From positions 2,046,001-2,110,000 of the forward strand of contig NZ_CP134500.1 in NCBI RefSeq assembly GCF_031760065.1: 64,000 bases of DNA. Reading direction: 5' to 3'. Positions 51,439 through 63,071 of the stretch are shown in pieces. The notes under the pieces are model-generated. The model ran no database searches, was not told where the DNA came from, and saw only the letters and a program-made list of their open reading frames with translations. The stretch is from Streptomyces durocortorensis (GTDB taxonomy: Bacteria > Actinomycetota > Actinomycetes > Streptomycetales > Streptomycetaceae). The translations under genes and the position numbers were made by a program. Position 1 is the stretch's first letter; each line of letters starts with the position of its first letter.

Positions 51439-51852
51439 TCAGGAAAGTCCGGGGAAGAAAAGCTTCAGTTCTCGCTCTGCGGACTCCTCGGAGTCCGAGG
51501 CGTGGATGAGGTTCTCCCGGGTGATCGTGCCGAAGTCCCCGCGGATGGACCCGGGCGCGGCGGCGATCGGGTCGGTGGGGCCGGCCAGGGCGCGGACGCC
51601 CTCGATGACCCGCTCACCTTCGGCCACCAGGGCGACGACCGGGCCGGAGGCCATGAACTCCACGAGCGGCTCGTAGAAGGGGCGGCCCTTGTGCTCGCCG
51701 TAGTGCTGCTCCAGCGTCTCCTGGTCCAGGGTGCGCAGCTCCAGCGCGGTGATGCGCCAGCCGGCCTTCCGCTCGATGCGACCGACGATCTCGCCGATCA
51801 GGCCACGGCGGACGGCGTCGGGCTTGAGCAGGACGAGGGTGCGCTGAGTCAT
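51439..51852 (-). CDS. ndk: Nucleoside diphosphate kinase
   Basis: 137 residues, normal length. It equilibrates nucleoside di- and triphosphates through a phospho-histidine. The active-site histidine lies in [17 protein letters not shown] near residue 117, with [20 protein letters not shown] at the N-terminus. Preceded by its own promoter region; terminated by the hairpin at 51382-51409. Confidence 0.97.
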   Translation of the reverse strand: MTQRTLVLLKPDAVRRGLIGEIVGRIERKAGWRITALELRTLDQETLEQHYGEHKGRPFYEPLVEFMASGPVVALVAEGERVIEGVRALAGPTDPIAAAPGSIRGDFGTITRENLIHASDSEESAERELKLFFPGLS

Positions 51853-51972
51853 GTGTGGCTCCTTGCAAGGCCAGGCATTACGGGTGCGGTGAGGGCGAGA
51901 TTACAGGGGTACGGGAACGGCTCGGCGCCCGGGTTCACCCAGGGTCACCTTCGGGCCCCGGGTCGAGTCGCC

Positions 51973-52326
51973 TCAGGCCGTGGCCTCGCCGGCCTCCTGC
52001 TGGGCGGCCCAGCGGGCCTTCGCCTCGTCGACCTTGCGGCCGTAGTGGACCGAGGCCCACCACAGCCCGCCGAAGACCAGCCCCAGGATGAACATCATCG
52101 GGACCACGAAGCCGCTGAGGACCAGCGCGATCTGGAGCGCCCAGCCCAGCTGGACACCGCCGGGGCGGGTGATCACTCCGCACAGCAGCACGGACAGCGC
52201 CATGCCGACGCCGCACACCGTCCAGACCGCGGCCATGGAGACGTCGTCCAGCTTCATCGCCACGAGACCGGCGAAGCCGATCACGAAGAACTCACCGATC
52301 AGCGTCGAGGCGCAGAGCGTACGCAT
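51973..52326 (-). CDS. DUF4233-like four-helix membrane protein
   Basis: 117 residues with four hydrophobic segments (about 7-25, 31-52, 58-76, 78-97), beginning MRTLCASTLIGEFFVIGFAG. A small membrane protein (DUF4233 type) is regularly found immediately downstream of folC in actinobacteria, as here (8 bp). Function unknown; the charged C-terminus (KVDEAKARWAAQQEAGEATA) is probably cytosolic. Confidence 0.85.
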   Translation of the reverse strand: MRTLCASTLIGEFFVIGFAGLVAMKLDDVSMAAVWTVCGVGMALSVLLCGVITRPGGVQLGWALQIALVLSGFVVPMMFILGLVFGGLWWASVHYGRKVDEAKARWAAQQEAGEATA

Positions 52327-52334
52327 CCTTCTCC

Positions 52335-53858
52335 TCAGCCCCTTCCCAGCAGCAGCCGGGCCTCGCCGACCGTGATCACCGATCCGGTCACCAGCACTCC
52401 GGCGCCCGCGTACTCGTCGTCCTCCTCGGCCAGCGTGATCGCCGCCTCCAGGGCGTCGTCGAGGCGCGGCTCGACCTGGACGCGGTCGTCGCCGAAGACC
52501 TCGACGGCGATCGCGGCCAGCTCGTCCGCGTCCATCGCGCGGTCGGTGGAGTTCTGCGTGACGACGATCTCGGCGAAGATCGGCTCGAAGGCCTCAAGCA
52601 GCCCGCGCACGTCCTTGTCGCCGCTCGTGCCGACCACACCGATCAGCCGGGAGAAGCTGAACGCCTCGGAGATCCCCTCGGAAGCCGCCCTGGCCCCGGC
52701 CGGGTTGTGCGCGGCGTCCAGCACGACGGTCGGGCTGGAGCGCACGACCTCCAGGCGGCCGGGCGAGAGCACCGAGGCGAACGCCTTGCGGATCGCGTCG
52801 ACGTCGAGCGAGCGGGCCTGCTCGGCGCCGATGCCGAAGAACGCCTCGACGGCGGCGAGCGCGACGGCCGCGTTGTGCGCCTGGTGCGCCCCGTACAGCG
52901 GGAGGAAGACGTCCTCGTACTCGCCACCGAGTCCGCGCAGGGTGAGCAACTGTCCGCCGACCGCGATCTCGCGGGAGGCGACGCCGAACTCCATGCCCTC
53001 GCGGGCCACGGTGGCGTCCACCTCGACGGCCTTCTTCAGCATGACCTGCGCGGCGTCCACCGGCTGCTGGGCCAGGATGACCGTGGCGCCCTGCTTGATG
53101 ACCCCGGCCTTCTCCCCGGCGATCTCGGCGGGCGTGGTGCCGAGCCGGTCGGTGTGGTCCAGCGAGATCGGGGTGACGACGGCGACGGTGGAATCGATGA
53201 CGTTGGTGGCGTCCCAGGTGCCGCCCATGCCGACCTCGACGACCGCGACGTCGACGGGCGCGTCGGCGAAGGCCGCGTACGCCATGCCGGTGAGCACCTC
53301 GAAGAAGGAGAGCCGGTAGGGCTGCTGGGCGTCGACCATCTCGACGTACGGCTTGATGTCCTCGTACGTCTCGATGAACCGCTCGGGCTCGATCGGGGAA
53401 CCGTCCAGGCTGATCCGCTCGGTGATCGACTGGACGTGCGGGGAGGTGTAGCGGCCGGTGCGCAGCTCGAAGGCGTTGAGCAGGGCCTCGATCATGCGGG
53501 CCGTGCTGGTCTTGCCGTTCGTGCCGGTGATGTGGATGGAGGGGTAGGCGCGCTGCGGCTCGCCGAGGACGTCCATCAGCGCGGCGATGCGCGTGACGGA
53601 CGGCTCCAGCTTGGTCTCGCCCCAGCGTCCGGCGAGCTCCTGCTCCACGGCGCGCAGCGCCTTGTCGGTCTCGGGGTCGGCGGGGCGGGCAGGGACCGCT
53701 TCGCCCTGGGGGTGGCCCGAGTGGGTGCGCAGCGTGCGGCTCCCGGCCTCGATCACCGCCAGGTCGGGGTCGCGCTGGGTCGCCTCGTCGACGATCCCCT
53801 CGAAGGTGTCGTCGGGATCGGGCGCGTCGTGCCGGTCTGAAGGGCGGGGCTCACTCAC
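52335..53858 (-). CDS. folC: Folylpolyglutamate synthase / dihydrofolate synthase
   Basis: 507 residues. Adds glutamate to dihydropteroate or folates. The Mur-ligase-type P-loop is ITGTNGKTSTARM near residue 110, with GRYTSPHVQSITERIS and VVEVGMGGTWDATN following, and LDAAHNPAGARAA in the C-terminal domain. The first 70 residues are an acidic, non-conserved extension (common in Streptomyces). Co-transcribed with the DUF4233-like gene. Confidence 0.96.
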   Translation of the reverse strand: MSEPRPSDRHDAPDPDDTFEGIVDEATQRDPDLAVIEAGSRTLRTHSGHPQGEAVPARPADPETDKALRAVEQELAGRWGETKLEPSVTRIAALMDVLGEPQRAYPSIHITGTNGKTSTARMIEALLNAFELRTGRYTSPHVQSITERISLDGSPIEPERFIETYEDIKPYVEMVDAQQPYRLSFFEVLTGMAYAAFADAPVDVAVVEVGMGGTWDATNVIDSTVAVVTPISLDHTDRLGTTPAEIAGEKAGVIKQGATVILAQQPVDAAQVMLKKAVEVDATVAREGMEFGVASREIAVGGQLLTLRGLGGEYEDVFLPLYGAHQAHNAAVALAAVEAFFGIGAEQARSLDVDAIRKAFASVLSPGRLEVVRSSPTVVLDAAHNPAGARAASEGISEAFSFSRLIGVVGTSGDKDVRGLLEAFEPIFAEIVVTQNSTDRAMDADELAAIAVEVFGDDRVQVEPRLDDALEAAITLAEEDDEYAGAGVLVTGSVITVGEARLLLGRG

Positions 53859-53946
53859 GGGGCCAGTCTACGGATGGCCACCGACATCGCACGCAGCGCC
53901 CGGCACGGTAAGCCCTGAGGGAGCGGCGGGGCGCCGAAGGCGTACG

Positions 53947-53990
53947 GCGAAGCCCCCGCATCCCGGTCGGTCGGGGTGCGGGGGCTTCGC
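53947..53990 (-). terminator. valS terminator hairpin
   Basis: 19-bp arms (53947-53965 and 53972-53990) with one mismatch or G-U wobble and a 6-nt loop, 10 bp past the valS stop. Confidence 0.85.
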
Positions 53991-54000
53991 GGTCAGCACA

Positions 54001-56622
54001 TCAGCTCTGCGGGAGGGCCGCCAGCTGGGCGCCGATCCGCTCGATGTCGGCCTCGGCCTTGGCGAGCCGGCCGCGGATCTTGTCGACCACGTTGTCCGGG
54101 GCCTTGGCCAGGAAGGCCTCGTTGCCGAGCTTGCCCTCCGCCTGGGCCTTCTCCTTGCGGGCCGCCTCCAGGTCCTTCGTGAGGCGCTTGCGCTCGGCCG
54201 CCACGTCGATCGTGCCGGACAGGTCCAGGGCGACGGTGGCCCCGGCGACCGGGAGGGACGCGGTGGCGCTGAAGCCGTCCCCGGGAGCCTCCAGGCGCAG
54301 CACCTGACGGATGGCCGCCTCGTGCGGCACGAGCGCGGTGCCGGTCAGGGTCAGCTCGGCCGGGACCTTCTGGCCGGGCTTGAGCCCCTGGTCGCCCTTG
54401 AAGCGGCGGACCTCGGTGACGACCTGCTGGACGAGCTCGATCTCCTTCTCGGCCGCCTCGTCACGGAAGCCGGAGTCCGCGGGCCACTCGGCGACGACGA
54501 CGGACTCGCCTCCGGTCAGCGTGGTCCACAGGGTCTCCGTGACGAAGGGGACGATCGGGTGAAGGAGGCGCAGGGTGACGTCGAGGACCTCGCCGAGGAC
54601 CCGGCCGGAGACCTTGGCCTGCTCGCCTCCCGCGAAGAACGTCGTCTTGGACAGCTCGACGTACCAGTCGAAGACCTCGTCCCACGCGAAGTGGTAGAGC
54701 GCGTCGGAGATCTTCGCGAACTGGAAGTCGTCGTAGAAGCGGTCGACGTCGGAGACGGTCTCGTTGAGGCGGGACAGGATCCAGCGGTCGGTGGCCGTCA
54801 TCGCGGAGGGGTCCGGGAGCGGTCCCTCGACCGTCGCGCCGTTCATCAGGGCGAACCGGGTGGCGTTCCAGATCTTGTTGGCGAAGTTCCGGGAGGCCTT
54901 GACCCAGTCCTCGCCGATCGGGACGTCGGCGCCCGGGTTGGCGCCGTTGGCCAGGGTGAAGCGGACGGCGTCGGAGCCGTAGGCGTCCATCCAGTCGATC
55001 GGGTCGACCGCGTTCGGGTTGGACTTCGACATCTTCTTGCCGAACTCGTCGCGGACGAGGCCGGTGAGGGCGACCGTCTTGAACGGGATCTCGCCGTCCA
55101 TCGCGTACAGGCCGAACATCATCATCCGGACGACCCAGAAGAAGATGATGTCGTGGCCGGTGAGCAGGACGTCCGTGGAGTAGAACTTCTCCAGGTCCGG
55201 TGTCTGTTCCGGCCAGCCGAGCGTGGAGAACGGCCACAGGCCCGAGGAGAACCAGGTGTCGAGGACGTCCTCGTCCTGGATCCAGCCCTCGCCGGTGGGC
55301 GGCTCCTCGTCGGGGCCGACGCAGACGACCTCGCCGTTCGGGCCGTACCAGACAGGGATGCGGTGGCCCCACCAGAGCTGGCGCGAGATGCACCAGTCGT
55401 TGAGGTTGTCGACCCAGTCGAAGTAGCGGCGCTCCAGCTCCTTGGGGTGGATGTCGACCCGGCCGTCACGGACCGCGTCGCCCGCGGCCGCGGCGAGCGT
55501 CTCGACCTTGACCCACCACTGGAGTGAGAGCCGCGGCTCGATGGTGGTCTTGCAGCGGGAGCAGTGCCCGACGGAGTGCATGTACGGGCGCTTCTCCGCG
55601 ACGACCCGGCCCTGCTCGCGCAGCGCCTCGACGATCGCGGAACGCGCCTCGAAGCGGTCCAGGCCCTCGAAGGGACCGGGGACCGTGATGACACCGCGTC
55701 CGTCCATGATCGTGACCGACTCCAGGCCGTGGCGCTGGCCGATGGCGAAGTCGTTGGGGTCGTGGGCCGGGGTGACCTTGACCGCGCCGGTGCCGAACTC
55801 CGGGTCGACGTGGGTGTCGGCGACGACCGGGATGGTCCGGTCGGTCAGCGGCAGCTTGATGCGCTTGCCGATGAGATGGGCGTAGCGCTCGTCGTCGGGG
55901 TGGACGGCGACTGCGGTGTCACCGAGCATCGTCTCGACGCGGGTGGTCGCGACGACCAGCGTCTCGTCCCCCTCGCCGTACTTCAGGGAGACCAGCTCGC
56001 CGGCGTCGTCCTGGTGGTCGACCTCCGCGTCCGAGAGGGCCGTCATACAGCGCGGGCACCAGTTGATGATGCGCTCGGCGCGGTAGATCATGCCGTCGTC
56101 GAACAGGTTCTTGAAGATCGTCTGGACGGCGCGGGACAGGCCTTCGTCCATGGTGAACCGCTCGCGCGACCAGTCCAGGCCCGCGCCGAGGCGCCGCAAC
56201 TGGCCGAGGATGCGCCCGCCGTACTCTTCCTTCCACTGCCAGGTCCGCTCGACGAACGCCTCACGGCCGATGTCGTGCCGCGACTTGCCCTCCTCGGCGA
56301 GCTGCTGCTCGACCTTGTTCTGGGTGGCGATGCCCGCGTGGTCCATGCCGGGCAGCCACAGCGTCTCGAAGCCCTGCATCCGCTTGCGGCGGGTGAGTGC
56401 GTCCATCAGCGTGACCTGGAAGGCGTGGCCCAGGTGGAGGGCGCCGGTGACGTTGGGCGGCGGGATGACGATGGTGTACGGAGGCTTCTCGCTCTTCGCG
56501 TCGGCCTCGAAGTAACCGCGCTCCACCCAGCGCTCGTACAGCTTCCCCTCTACGTCGGCCGGCGTGTACGTGGTCGGCAGTTCGGGGTTGCTGGCTGGCT
56601 GCTGCGATGAGTTCTCGGTCAC
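54001..56622 (-). CDS. valS: Valyl-tRNA synthetase
   Basis: 873 residues. Charges tRNA-Val. The class I signature HIGH appears as [14 protein letters not shown] near residue 58, the KMSKS motif as [11 protein letters not shown] near 535, and a C-terminal coiled-coil arm (about 810-870) with many Lys/Glu/Ala. The zinc and editing domains are in place ([28 protein letters not shown]). Divergent from the PQGY-rich membrane protein; followed by its own terminator. Start GTG 56622 encodes [20 protein letters not shown]. Confidence 0.97.
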   Translation of the reverse strand: MTENSSQQPASNPELPTTYTPADVEGKLYERWVERGYFEADAKSEKPPYTIVIPPPNVTGALHLGHAFQVTLMDALTRRKRMQGFETLWLPGMDHAGIATQNKVEQQLAEEGKSRHDIGREAFVERTWQWKEEYGGRILGQLRRLGAGLDWSRERFTMDEGLSRAVQTIFKNLFDDGMIYRAERIINWCPRCMTALSDAEVDHQDDAGELVSLKYGEGDETLVVATTRVETMLGDTAVAVHPDDERYAHLIGKRIKLPLTDRTIPVVADTHVDPEFGTGAVKVTPAHDPNDFAIGQRHGLESVTIMDGRGVITVPGPFEGLDRFEARSAIVEALREQGRVVAEKRPYMHSVGHCSRCKTTIEPRLSLQWWVKVETLAAAAGDAVRDGRVDIHPKELERRYFDWVDNLNDWCISRQLWWGHRIPVWYGPNGEVVCVGPDEEPPTGEGWIQDEDVLDTWFSSGLWPFSTLGWPEQTPDLEKFYSTDVLLTGHDIIFFWVVRMMMFGLYAMDGEIPFKTVALTGLVRDEFGKKMSKSNPNAVDPIDWMDAYGSDAVRFTLANGANPGADVPIGEDWVKASRNFANKIWNATRFALMNGATVEGPLPDPSAMTATDRWILSRLNETVSDVDRFYDDFQFAKISDALYHFAWDEVFDWYVELSKTTFFAGGEQAKVSGRVLGEVLDVTLRLLHPIVPFVTETLWTTLTGGESVVVAEWPADSGFRDEAAEKEIELVQQVVTEVRRFKGDQGLKPGQKVPAELTLTGTALVPHEAAIRQVLRLEAPGDGFSATASLPVAGATVALDLSGTIDVAAERKRLTKDLEAARKEKAQAEGKLGNEAFLAKAPDNVVDKIRGRLAKAEADIERIGAQLAALPQS

Positions 56623-56654
56623 GGAGACAGTTTAGGGCCGTCACAGTCCTGCAT

Positions 56655-56671
56655 TGAAACGGGTTGTTTCA
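56655..56671. promoter_or_regulatory. Dyad in the valS divergent promoter region
   Basis: TGAAAC (56655-56660) and GTTTCA (56666-56671) form a 6-5-6 dyad between valS and the plus-strand membrane protein gene. Could be an operator; weak evidence. Confidence 0.3.
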
Positions 56672-56758
56672 GTAACGGTGTCGGGCCCGATCCCCCATGT
56701 CAGGACCGCTTCCGTCAGGATGTTCGCAACGCATAAGGATTCTGGAGGGGACACCTCG

Positions 56759-57754
56759 ATGAGCTACAACCAGCCGGGCCCGTACGGCCAGCAGCCGCCA
56801 CAGGGCCAGCCCGGACCGTACGGCCAGCAGCCGGGGCCGTACGGCGGCCCGCCGCCGCAGGGCCCCCCGCAGGGCCAGCCTGGTTACGGTTACCCGCAGC
56901 AGGCCCCCCAGGGTGTCCCGCCGCAGCAGCCGAACCCGTACGGTCAGCCCCAGCAGGGCTACGGCTACCCGCAGGCCCAGCAGCCGGGTCCGTACGGCCA
57001 GCAGCCGCCCGCGCCTCCGTACGGCGGTCAGCCGGGGTACGGCGAGCAGCCGCAGCAGCCGAAGAAGAAGACCGGGCTGATCGTCGGTGTCGCCGTGGTG
57101 GCGCTGGCGGTCATCGCGGGCGGGGTGTACTTCCTGACCTCCGGTGGCGGCAACAGTGACGTGGCGGACTCCACGAAGGGGTACAAGCTGACGCCCGCCG
57201 CTTCCGTGGACGACTACAAGCAGAACACGAAGGAGAAGGCGCCGACCGGGCCGCTGACGGGCAAGGAGAAGGCCGAGACGGAGGCCATGGGGATCAAGAA
57301 CCCCAACCAGGCCGGCGCCCAGTACGTGAGCGGCGACATGGAGAAGAACCCGCTCACCGCGAAGATGCTCATGCTTATGGGCGTCTGGGGTGAGGTGGAC
57401 GACCCCGACGCCGTCATCGACGGCTTCTTCAAGAACGCCGAGAAGGAAATGATGGCTGACGAGGGCTTTGAGGGCTCTCTGGTCGGCAGCCCGAAGAACG
57501 TCACACCGGACGGCTTCGAGGGCGCGCTGATGAAGTGCCAGGACATGAAGATCGTGAATGATAAGGCCGATGGCACGGTGCAGAACGGCCCCAAGGACAT
57601 GACCATGCCGATCTGCGTCTGGGCCGACTACAGCACGGTCAGCGCGGTGATCGGTGTCGATATCGGCGGGGCCATGACCAACAAGCCAATGTCCCAGAAC
57701 GAAGCAGCCACCCTCGCCGCCAAGCTCTACAACACCTCCCGCACCAAGATCTGA
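56759..57754 (+). CDS. PQGY-rich single-pass membrane protein
   Basis: 331 residues from ATG 56759 (GGAGGGG eight bases upstream). Residues 1-100 are a Pro/Gln/Gly/Tyr repeat region (units such as PGPYGQQP), then KKKTG, one membrane helix (about 105-125) and an extracytoplasmic domain of about 200 residues with two cysteines (MKCQDMK and PICVWAD) and no recognised family. Such proline-tyrosine-rich single-pass proteins are frequent in streptomycetes and may bind other envelope proteins. Convergent with clpX; a shared terminator follows. Confidence 0.75.
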   Translation: MSYNQPGPYGQQPPQGQPGPYGQQPGPYGGPPPQGPPQGQPGYGYPQQAPQGVPPQQPNPYGQPQQGYGYPQAQQPGPYGQQPPAPPYGGQPGYGEQPQQPKKKTGLIVGVAVVALAVIAGGVYFLTSGGGNSDVADSTKGYKLTPAASVDDYKQNTKEKAPTGPLTGKEKAETEAMGIKNPNQAGAQYVSGDMEKNPLTAKMLMLMGVWGEVDDPDAVIDGFFKNAEKEMMADEGFEGSLVGSPKNVTPDGFEGALMKCQDMKIVNDKADGTVQNGPKDMTMPICVWADYSTVSAVIGVDIGGAMTNKPMSQNEAATLAAKLYNTSRTKI

Positions 57755-57761
57755 CCGCGCA

Positions 57762-57808
57762 ACGCCGAAGGGGCGTCCACCGCTGACCGGTGGACGCCCC
57801 TTCGGCGT
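57762..57808. terminator. 21-bp bidirectional hairpin
   Basis: Perfect arms 57762-57782 and 57788-57808 with a 5-nt loop, between the convergent membrane protein and clpX genes. Confidence 0.9.
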
Positions 57809-57825
57809 ACGTAACTACCGTTCCG

Positions 57826-59124
<1,299 letters not shown>

Positions 59125-59280
59125 GAGGTGCTTCCCCTTCGCCTGGGAGACGCCTGGTTCAGCGGCTCCTGGTGCCTCTATCCGACGGTACCTTGCCTGG
59201 GCCCCGGTTCGGGCCCCCCTTGGCACGGTTCACACGGCCGTGGTCGTGCAAACGGAATGTGCCAAGGGGAAAGACCGACG

Positions 59281-59964
59281 TCAGAGCGATGCGCCCGCGG
59301 TGGTCTTGCGGGTGGAAACGATCTGGTCGACCAGCCCGTATGCCAGGGCGTCCTCGGCCGTGAGGATCTTGTCGCGCTCGATGTCCTCGCTGATCTTCTC
59401 CAGCGGGGTGGTCGAGTGCCGGGCCAGCAGCTCCTCCAGCTGCTTGCGCATACGGAGGATCTCGTTGGCCGCGATCTCCAGGTCGGAGAGCTGCTCGCGG
59501 CCCGTCTGCGAGGACGGCTGGTGGATGAGCACCCGGGCGTGCGGGAGCGCCATGCGCTTGCCCGGGGTGCCCGCGGCGAGCAGGACGGCGGCGGCGGAGG
59601 CGGCCTGGCCCATGCAGACCGTCTGGATGTCCGGCTTCACGAACTGCATCGTGTCGTAGATCGCGGTGAGCGCGGTGAACGAGCCGCCGGGGCTGTTGAT
59701 GTAGATCGAGATGTCACGGTCGGGGTCCATCGACTCCAGGCACAGCAGCTGCGCCATGACGTCGTTGGCCGAGGCGTCGTCGATCTGGACGCCCAGGAAG
59801 ATCACGCGCTCCTCGAAGAGCTTCGCGTACGGGTCGTACTCACGCACACCCTGCGAGGTGCGCTCCACGAAGCGCGGGACGACGTAGCGGTTGTCCACCT
59901 GCGGGCCGGTGTAGAGGCCGCTCGCGGAGGCGCCGGGGAAGTTGTTCATGTGGGTGTTCACCAT
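59281..59964 (-). CDS. clpP2: ATP-dependent Clp protease proteolytic subunit ClpP2
   Basis: 227 residues. Serine peptidase with catalytic Ser in [16 protein letters not shown], His in [12 protein letters not shown] and Asp in [11 protein letters not shown]. The N-terminal 40 residues ([19 protein letters not shown]) form a propeptide typical of actinobacterial ClpP2. ATG 59964 followed by GTG leaves the exact start uncertain. It follows clpP1 by 82 bp and is likely on the same ClgR-regulated transcript. Confidence 0.95.
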   Translation of the reverse strand: MVNTHMNNFPGASASGLYTGPQVDNRYVVPRFVERTSQGVREYDPYAKLFEERVIFLGVQIDDASANDVMAQLLCLESMDPDRDISIYINSPGGSFTALTAIYDTMQFVKPDIQTVCMGQAASAAAVLLAAGTPGKRMALPHARVLIHQPSSQTGREQLSDLEIAANEILRMRKQLEELLARHSTTPLEKISEDIERDKILTAEDALAYGLVDQIVSTRKTTAGASL

Positions 59965-60046
59965 CCTGGTGGCGTTCTGTGGGCTGGAGGTCTCGGCGTA
60001 CGAGATGGGGGGCGGGAGTGGTGCCGCCGGTCCGCTGGGGACCGGG

Positions 60047-60664
60047 TCAGGCGCCGGTGCCGCCGCCGCCCGGGATGCCCGAAGCGACCGTGATGATCTC
60101 GTCGATGAGGCCGTACTCCTTGGCCTCCTCCGCCGTGTACCAGCGGTCGCGGTCGCCGTCGCGGATGATCGTCTCGACGGTCTGGCCGGAGTGGCGGGCG
60201 GTGATCTCCGCCATCCGCGTCTTGGTGCGGAGCAGGTACTCGGCCTGGATCTTGATGTCCGAGGCCGTGCCGCCGATGCCGGCCGAACCCTGGTGCATGA
60301 GGATGTCGGTGTTCGGGAGCGCGAAGCGCTTGCCCGCGGCGCCGCCGGTGAGCAGGAACTGGCCCATGGAGGCGGCCATGCCCATGCCGATGGTGACGAC
60401 GTCGTTCGGGATGTACTGCATGGTGTCGTAGACCGCCATGCCGGCCGTCACCGAGCCACCGGGGCTGTTGATGTAGAGGTAGATGTCCTTGTCCGGGTCG
60501 GCGGCAAGGAGCAGGAGCTGTGCGGTGATCTTGTTGGCGATGTCATCGTCGACCTGCTGACCGAGGAAGATGATGCGCTCGCCGAGCAGTCGGCTGTAGA
60601 CCTGGTCACCGAGGCCTCCACCGAGGGACGGCTCTCCGGCGGCGTAGGGCATCAGATTCGTCAC
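60047..60664 (-). CDS. clpP1: ATP-dependent Clp protease proteolytic subunit ClpP1
   Basis: 205 residues from GTG 60664. Catalytic Ser in [13 protein letters not shown], His in [10 protein letters not shown], and Asp in [14 protein letters not shown]. With ClpP2 it forms the actinobacterial hetero-peptidase; in S. lividans clpP1 loss blocks aerial mycelium and lifts expression of clpP3P4 (from literature). A ClgR-like operator lies 130 bp upstream. Confidence 0.95.
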   Translation of the reverse strand: MTNLMPYAAGEPSLGGGLGDQVYSRLLGERIIFLGQQVDDDIANKITAQLLLLAADPDKDIYLYINSPGGSVTAGMAVYDTMQYIPNDVVTIGMGMAASMGQFLLTGGAAGKRFALPNTDILMHQGSAGIGGTASDIKIQAEYLLRTKTRMAEITARHSGQTVETIIRDGDRDRWYTAEEAKEYGLIDEIITVASGIPGGGGTGA

Positions 60665-60796
60665 GTATCCACCTGCTCGTCTCTGACGGCTCCGGCCGTC
60701 TCAGCGTCTTCGTACCGGGCGGGGTGAGTCACTCCCCCACCCTTCCTTCATGGACCCTAACGCGCAGGTGGGACAACGCCATCCCGCTTCCCCAAC

Positions 60797-60814
60797 TGTT
60801 CGCTGGGAGCGCAA
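60797..60814 (-). promoter_or_regulatory. clpP1: ClgR-like operator upstream of clpP1
   Basis: Contains the dyad CGCTnnnAGCG (60801-60811) within TGTTCGCTGGGAGCGCAA, close to the published Corynebacterium ClgR consensus (core CGCYNANRGCG); position 3 of the spacer is G rather than A and the outer right half differs by one base. It lies between the tig terminator and clpP1, so is placed to control the clpP1P2 operon. Confidence 0.65.
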
Positions 60815-60890
60815 GGTCCGCAGGGGGCACAAGGGTTCCGGGGCCGCACAGCGGTACGGCGGCATGTGACGGTATGCCACGGGGATACGG

Positions 60891-60929
60891 CGACGGGCCC
60901 CGGACGCGTGGTGCGTCCGGGGCCCGTCG
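60891..60929 (-). terminator. tig terminator hairpin
   Basis: Perfect 17-bp arms (60891-60907 and 60913-60929) with a 5-nt loop, 18 bp past the tig stop. Confidence 0.9.
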
Positions 60930-60947
60930 TGCCGATCAGGGCGAGGC

Positions 60948-62348
60948 TCAGGCCTCGTTCTTCTCCTCGGCCTTGCCCTCCGCCTTGTCCTCGGTGGCGG
61001 CCTCGGCCGTCTCCGTGGTCTCGGCGGCGGCCTCGTCCTCGTCCTCAAGGTCGACGATCTCACCGTTGGTGTCGACGACCTTGGCGGCCTCGACGACGAC
61101 GGCGAGCGCCTTGCCGCGGGCGACCTCGCCGACGAGCATCGGCACCTGGCCGCCCTCGACGACGGCCTGGGCGAACTGGTCGGGGCTCATGCCGGAGGAC
61201 TGCGCGCGCCGCATGAGGTGCTCGGTGAGCTCCTCCTGGTTGACGTTCAGCTTCTCCTTGTTGACGAGCTCGTCCAGGATGAACTGGGTCTTGATGCCCT
61301 TGATGGCCTGCTCGGAGGTCTCGTTCTCGAACTCCTCCAGGGTCTTGCCCTGGATCTCCAGGTACTTCTCCAGGTCGAGACCCATCTGACCGAGCTGGTG
61401 GTGCTCCAGGTTGTGCTTGCGGGTCTGGACCTCGTCCGCGAGCAGCTTCTCCGGGATCGGGACCTCGGCGAGCTTCAGCAGCTCCTCCAGGACGCGCTCC
61501 TGGGCCTGGGTGGCCTGGTCGTACTGCTTGGTGGTCTCCAGGCGCTTGCGGCTGTCGGCCTTCAGCTCCTCCAGCGTGTCGAACTCGCTGGCCATCTGGG
61601 CGAAGTCGTCGTCCAGCTCGGGGAGCTCACGGGCGGCGACGGCGGTGACCTTGACGGTGACCTCGGCGTCCTTGCCCTCGGCGGAGCCGCCCTTCAGCTG
61701 CGAGGTGAAGGTGGCCTCGCCGCCGGCCTCCAGGCCGGTCACGGCCTCGTCGATGCCGTCGAGGAGCTCGCCGGAACCGATGGTGTACGAGACACCGGCG
61801 GCCACGCCGTCCTCCAGGACCTCACCGTCGACCTTGGCCTCCAGGTCGATCGTGACGACGTCGCCGTCGGCGGCGGCGCGCTCGACCGGGTTGGTGGAGG
61901 CGAAGCGCTCGCGCAGCTGCTCCACGGCCTTCTCGACCTCTTCGTCGGTGACCTCAAGGGCGTCGACGGTGACCTCGATGCCGGAGTAGTCCGGGATCTC
62001 GATCTCGGGGCGTACGTCAACCTCGGCGGTGAAGGCCAGCAGCTCGCCGTCCTTCAGCTCGGTGATGTCGACCTCGGGCTGGCCGAGGACGTTCAGCTCA
62101 CCCTCGTTGACCGCCTCTGTGTAGAACTTCGGGAGGGCGTCGTTGACGGCCTCCTCCAGCACCGCACCGCGGCCGAACCGCTGGTCGATGACCCGGGCGG
62201 GGATCTTGCCCTTGCGGAAGCCCTTCACCGTGACCTGCTGGTTGATCTTCTTGTACGCCGCGTCGAGGCTGTCCTTGAGCTCCTCGAAGGGCACCTCGAT
62301 GCTGAGCCGAACCCGAGTCGGGTTCAGGGTCTCCACGGCGCTCTTCAC
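60948..62348 (-). CDS. tig: Trigger factor chaperone
   Basis: 466 residues from GTG 62348 with AAGGAG nine bases upstream. Ribosome-bound chaperone and prolyl isomerase. The ribosome-docking signature GFRKGKIP lies near residue 43; the FKBP-like domain about 160-245 ([30 protein letters not shown]); the C-terminal arm is helical. The last 40 residues are Glu/Ala/Lys acidic and repetitive. Upstream gene of the clp region but with its own terminator. Confidence 0.97.
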   Translation of the reverse strand: MKSAVETLNPTRVRLSIEVPFEELKDSLDAAYKKINQQVTVKGFRKGKIPARVIDQRFGRGAVLEEAVNDALPKFYTEAVNEGELNVLGQPEVDITELKDGELLAFTAEVDVRPEIEIPDYSGIEVTVDALEVTDEEVEKAVEQLRERFASTNPVERAAADGDVVTIDLEAKVDGEVLEDGVAAGVSYTIGSGELLDGIDEAVTGLEAGGEATFTSQLKGGSAEGKDAEVTVKVTAVAARELPELDDDFAQMASEFDTLEELKADSRKRLETTKQYDQATQAQERVLEELLKLAEVPIPEKLLADEVQTRKHNLEHHQLGQMGLDLEKYLEIQGKTLEEFENETSEQAIKGIKTQFILDELVNKEKLNVNQEELTEHLMRRAQSSGMSPDQFAQAVVEGGQVPMLVGEVARGKALAVVVEAAKVVDTNGEIVDLEDEDEAAAETTETAEAATEDKAEGKAEEKNEA

Positions 62349-62498
62349 GGTTCGGTCTCCTTGGTGGCTGACTTCTTTGGGTTCTGCTGGGCCGCCGATT
62401 GGCGGCTTCGCGGACCGAGCCCGGTACATCAGACACACGGGCACGCATTTTGCATAGTAACGGCAAGGGGGAGCTCTCCCACAATGCGATCTTGCTGG

Positions 62499-62575
62499 TG
62501 GTCGGGGTGGCCGGATTCGAACCGACGACCTTCCGCTCCCAAAGCGGACGCGCTACCAAGCTGCGCCACACCCCG
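62499..62575 (-). tRNA. tRNA-Pro(TGG)
   Basis: Cloverleaf on the minus strand: 7-bp acceptor CGGGGTG/CACCCCG with A discriminator and encoded CCA, D-stem GCGC..GCGC with TTGGTA, anticodon loop CTTTGGGA giving TGG, variable loop, T-loop TTCGAAT. Reads proline codons CCA/CCG. Confidence 0.95.
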
Positions 62576-62741
62576 TCGGTGCGACACGTAGGGTACATGC
62601 ACGGGAGCAGCGCATCCGCCGCTTCACGAAGCGGTCGGGGGGTCCGGTCCGGCGGCCGCCGATACGGGTGTGCGGGCACCGCCGCCGACCCGCTACGATG
62701 CTCTTCGTGCCGCGGTCCACCGGACCTGCGGTGCGATGCTT

Positions 62742-62815
62742 GCGGGCGTAGCTCAATGGTAGAGCCCTAGTCTTCCAAACTAGCTACGCGGGTTCGATTC
62801 CCGTCGCCCGCTCCA
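62742..62815 (+). tRNA. tRNA-Gly(TCC)
   Basis: Cloverleaf on the plus strand: acceptor GCGGGCG pairing with CGCCCGC, T discriminator and encoded CCA; anticodon loop TCTTCCAAAC gives TCC; T-loop TTCGATT. Decodes GGA/GGG glycine codons. Confidence 0.95.
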
Positions 62816-62821
62816 CGCAGT

Positions 62822-62862
62822 CGAGGGCCGAGCCGGAGGATCATCCTCCGGCCCGGCCCTCG
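62822..62862. terminator. Bidirectional terminator hairpin
   Basis: 19-bp arms (62822-62840 and 62844-62862) with one mismatch and a TCA loop, between tRNA-Gly and the convergent small membrane gene at 62877. Confidence 0.8.
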
Positions 62863-62876
62863 CGCGTTGCGGCGAT

Positions 62877-63071
62877 TCAGAAGCTGATCTGGTTGATGGT
62901 GTCGGCTATCGAGTTCATGAACCTGTTGATCGACGGGGCCATGCCGGTCGAGGCCAGGAAGAAGCCGAAGAGCACGGCGACGATCGCGGGGCCGGCCTTG
63001 ATCGAGCCCCCGCGGATCATTACCACCAGGATGACCGCGAACAGCAGCACCATAGACAGTGAAATAGCCAC
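62877..63071 (-). CDS. 64-residue two-helix membrane protein
   Basis: Encodes MAISLSMVLLFAVILVVMIR, GGSIKAGPA, a second helix (IVAVLFGFFLASTGM) and a tail with NRFMNSIADTINQISF. Start GTG 63071. Two hydrophobic helices separated by GGSIK, like a family of small streptomycete membrane proteins that I cannot name. Convergent with tRNA-Gly. Confidence 0.75.
   Translation of the reverse strand: MAISLSMVLLFAVILVVMIRGGSIKAGPAIVAVLFGFFLASTGMAPSINRFMNSIADTINQISF

Noticed and set aside
62499..62815. tRNA pair as integration site of a mobile element
   Set aside because: No integrase, direct repeat of the tRNA end or atypical gene block was found beside either tRNA.
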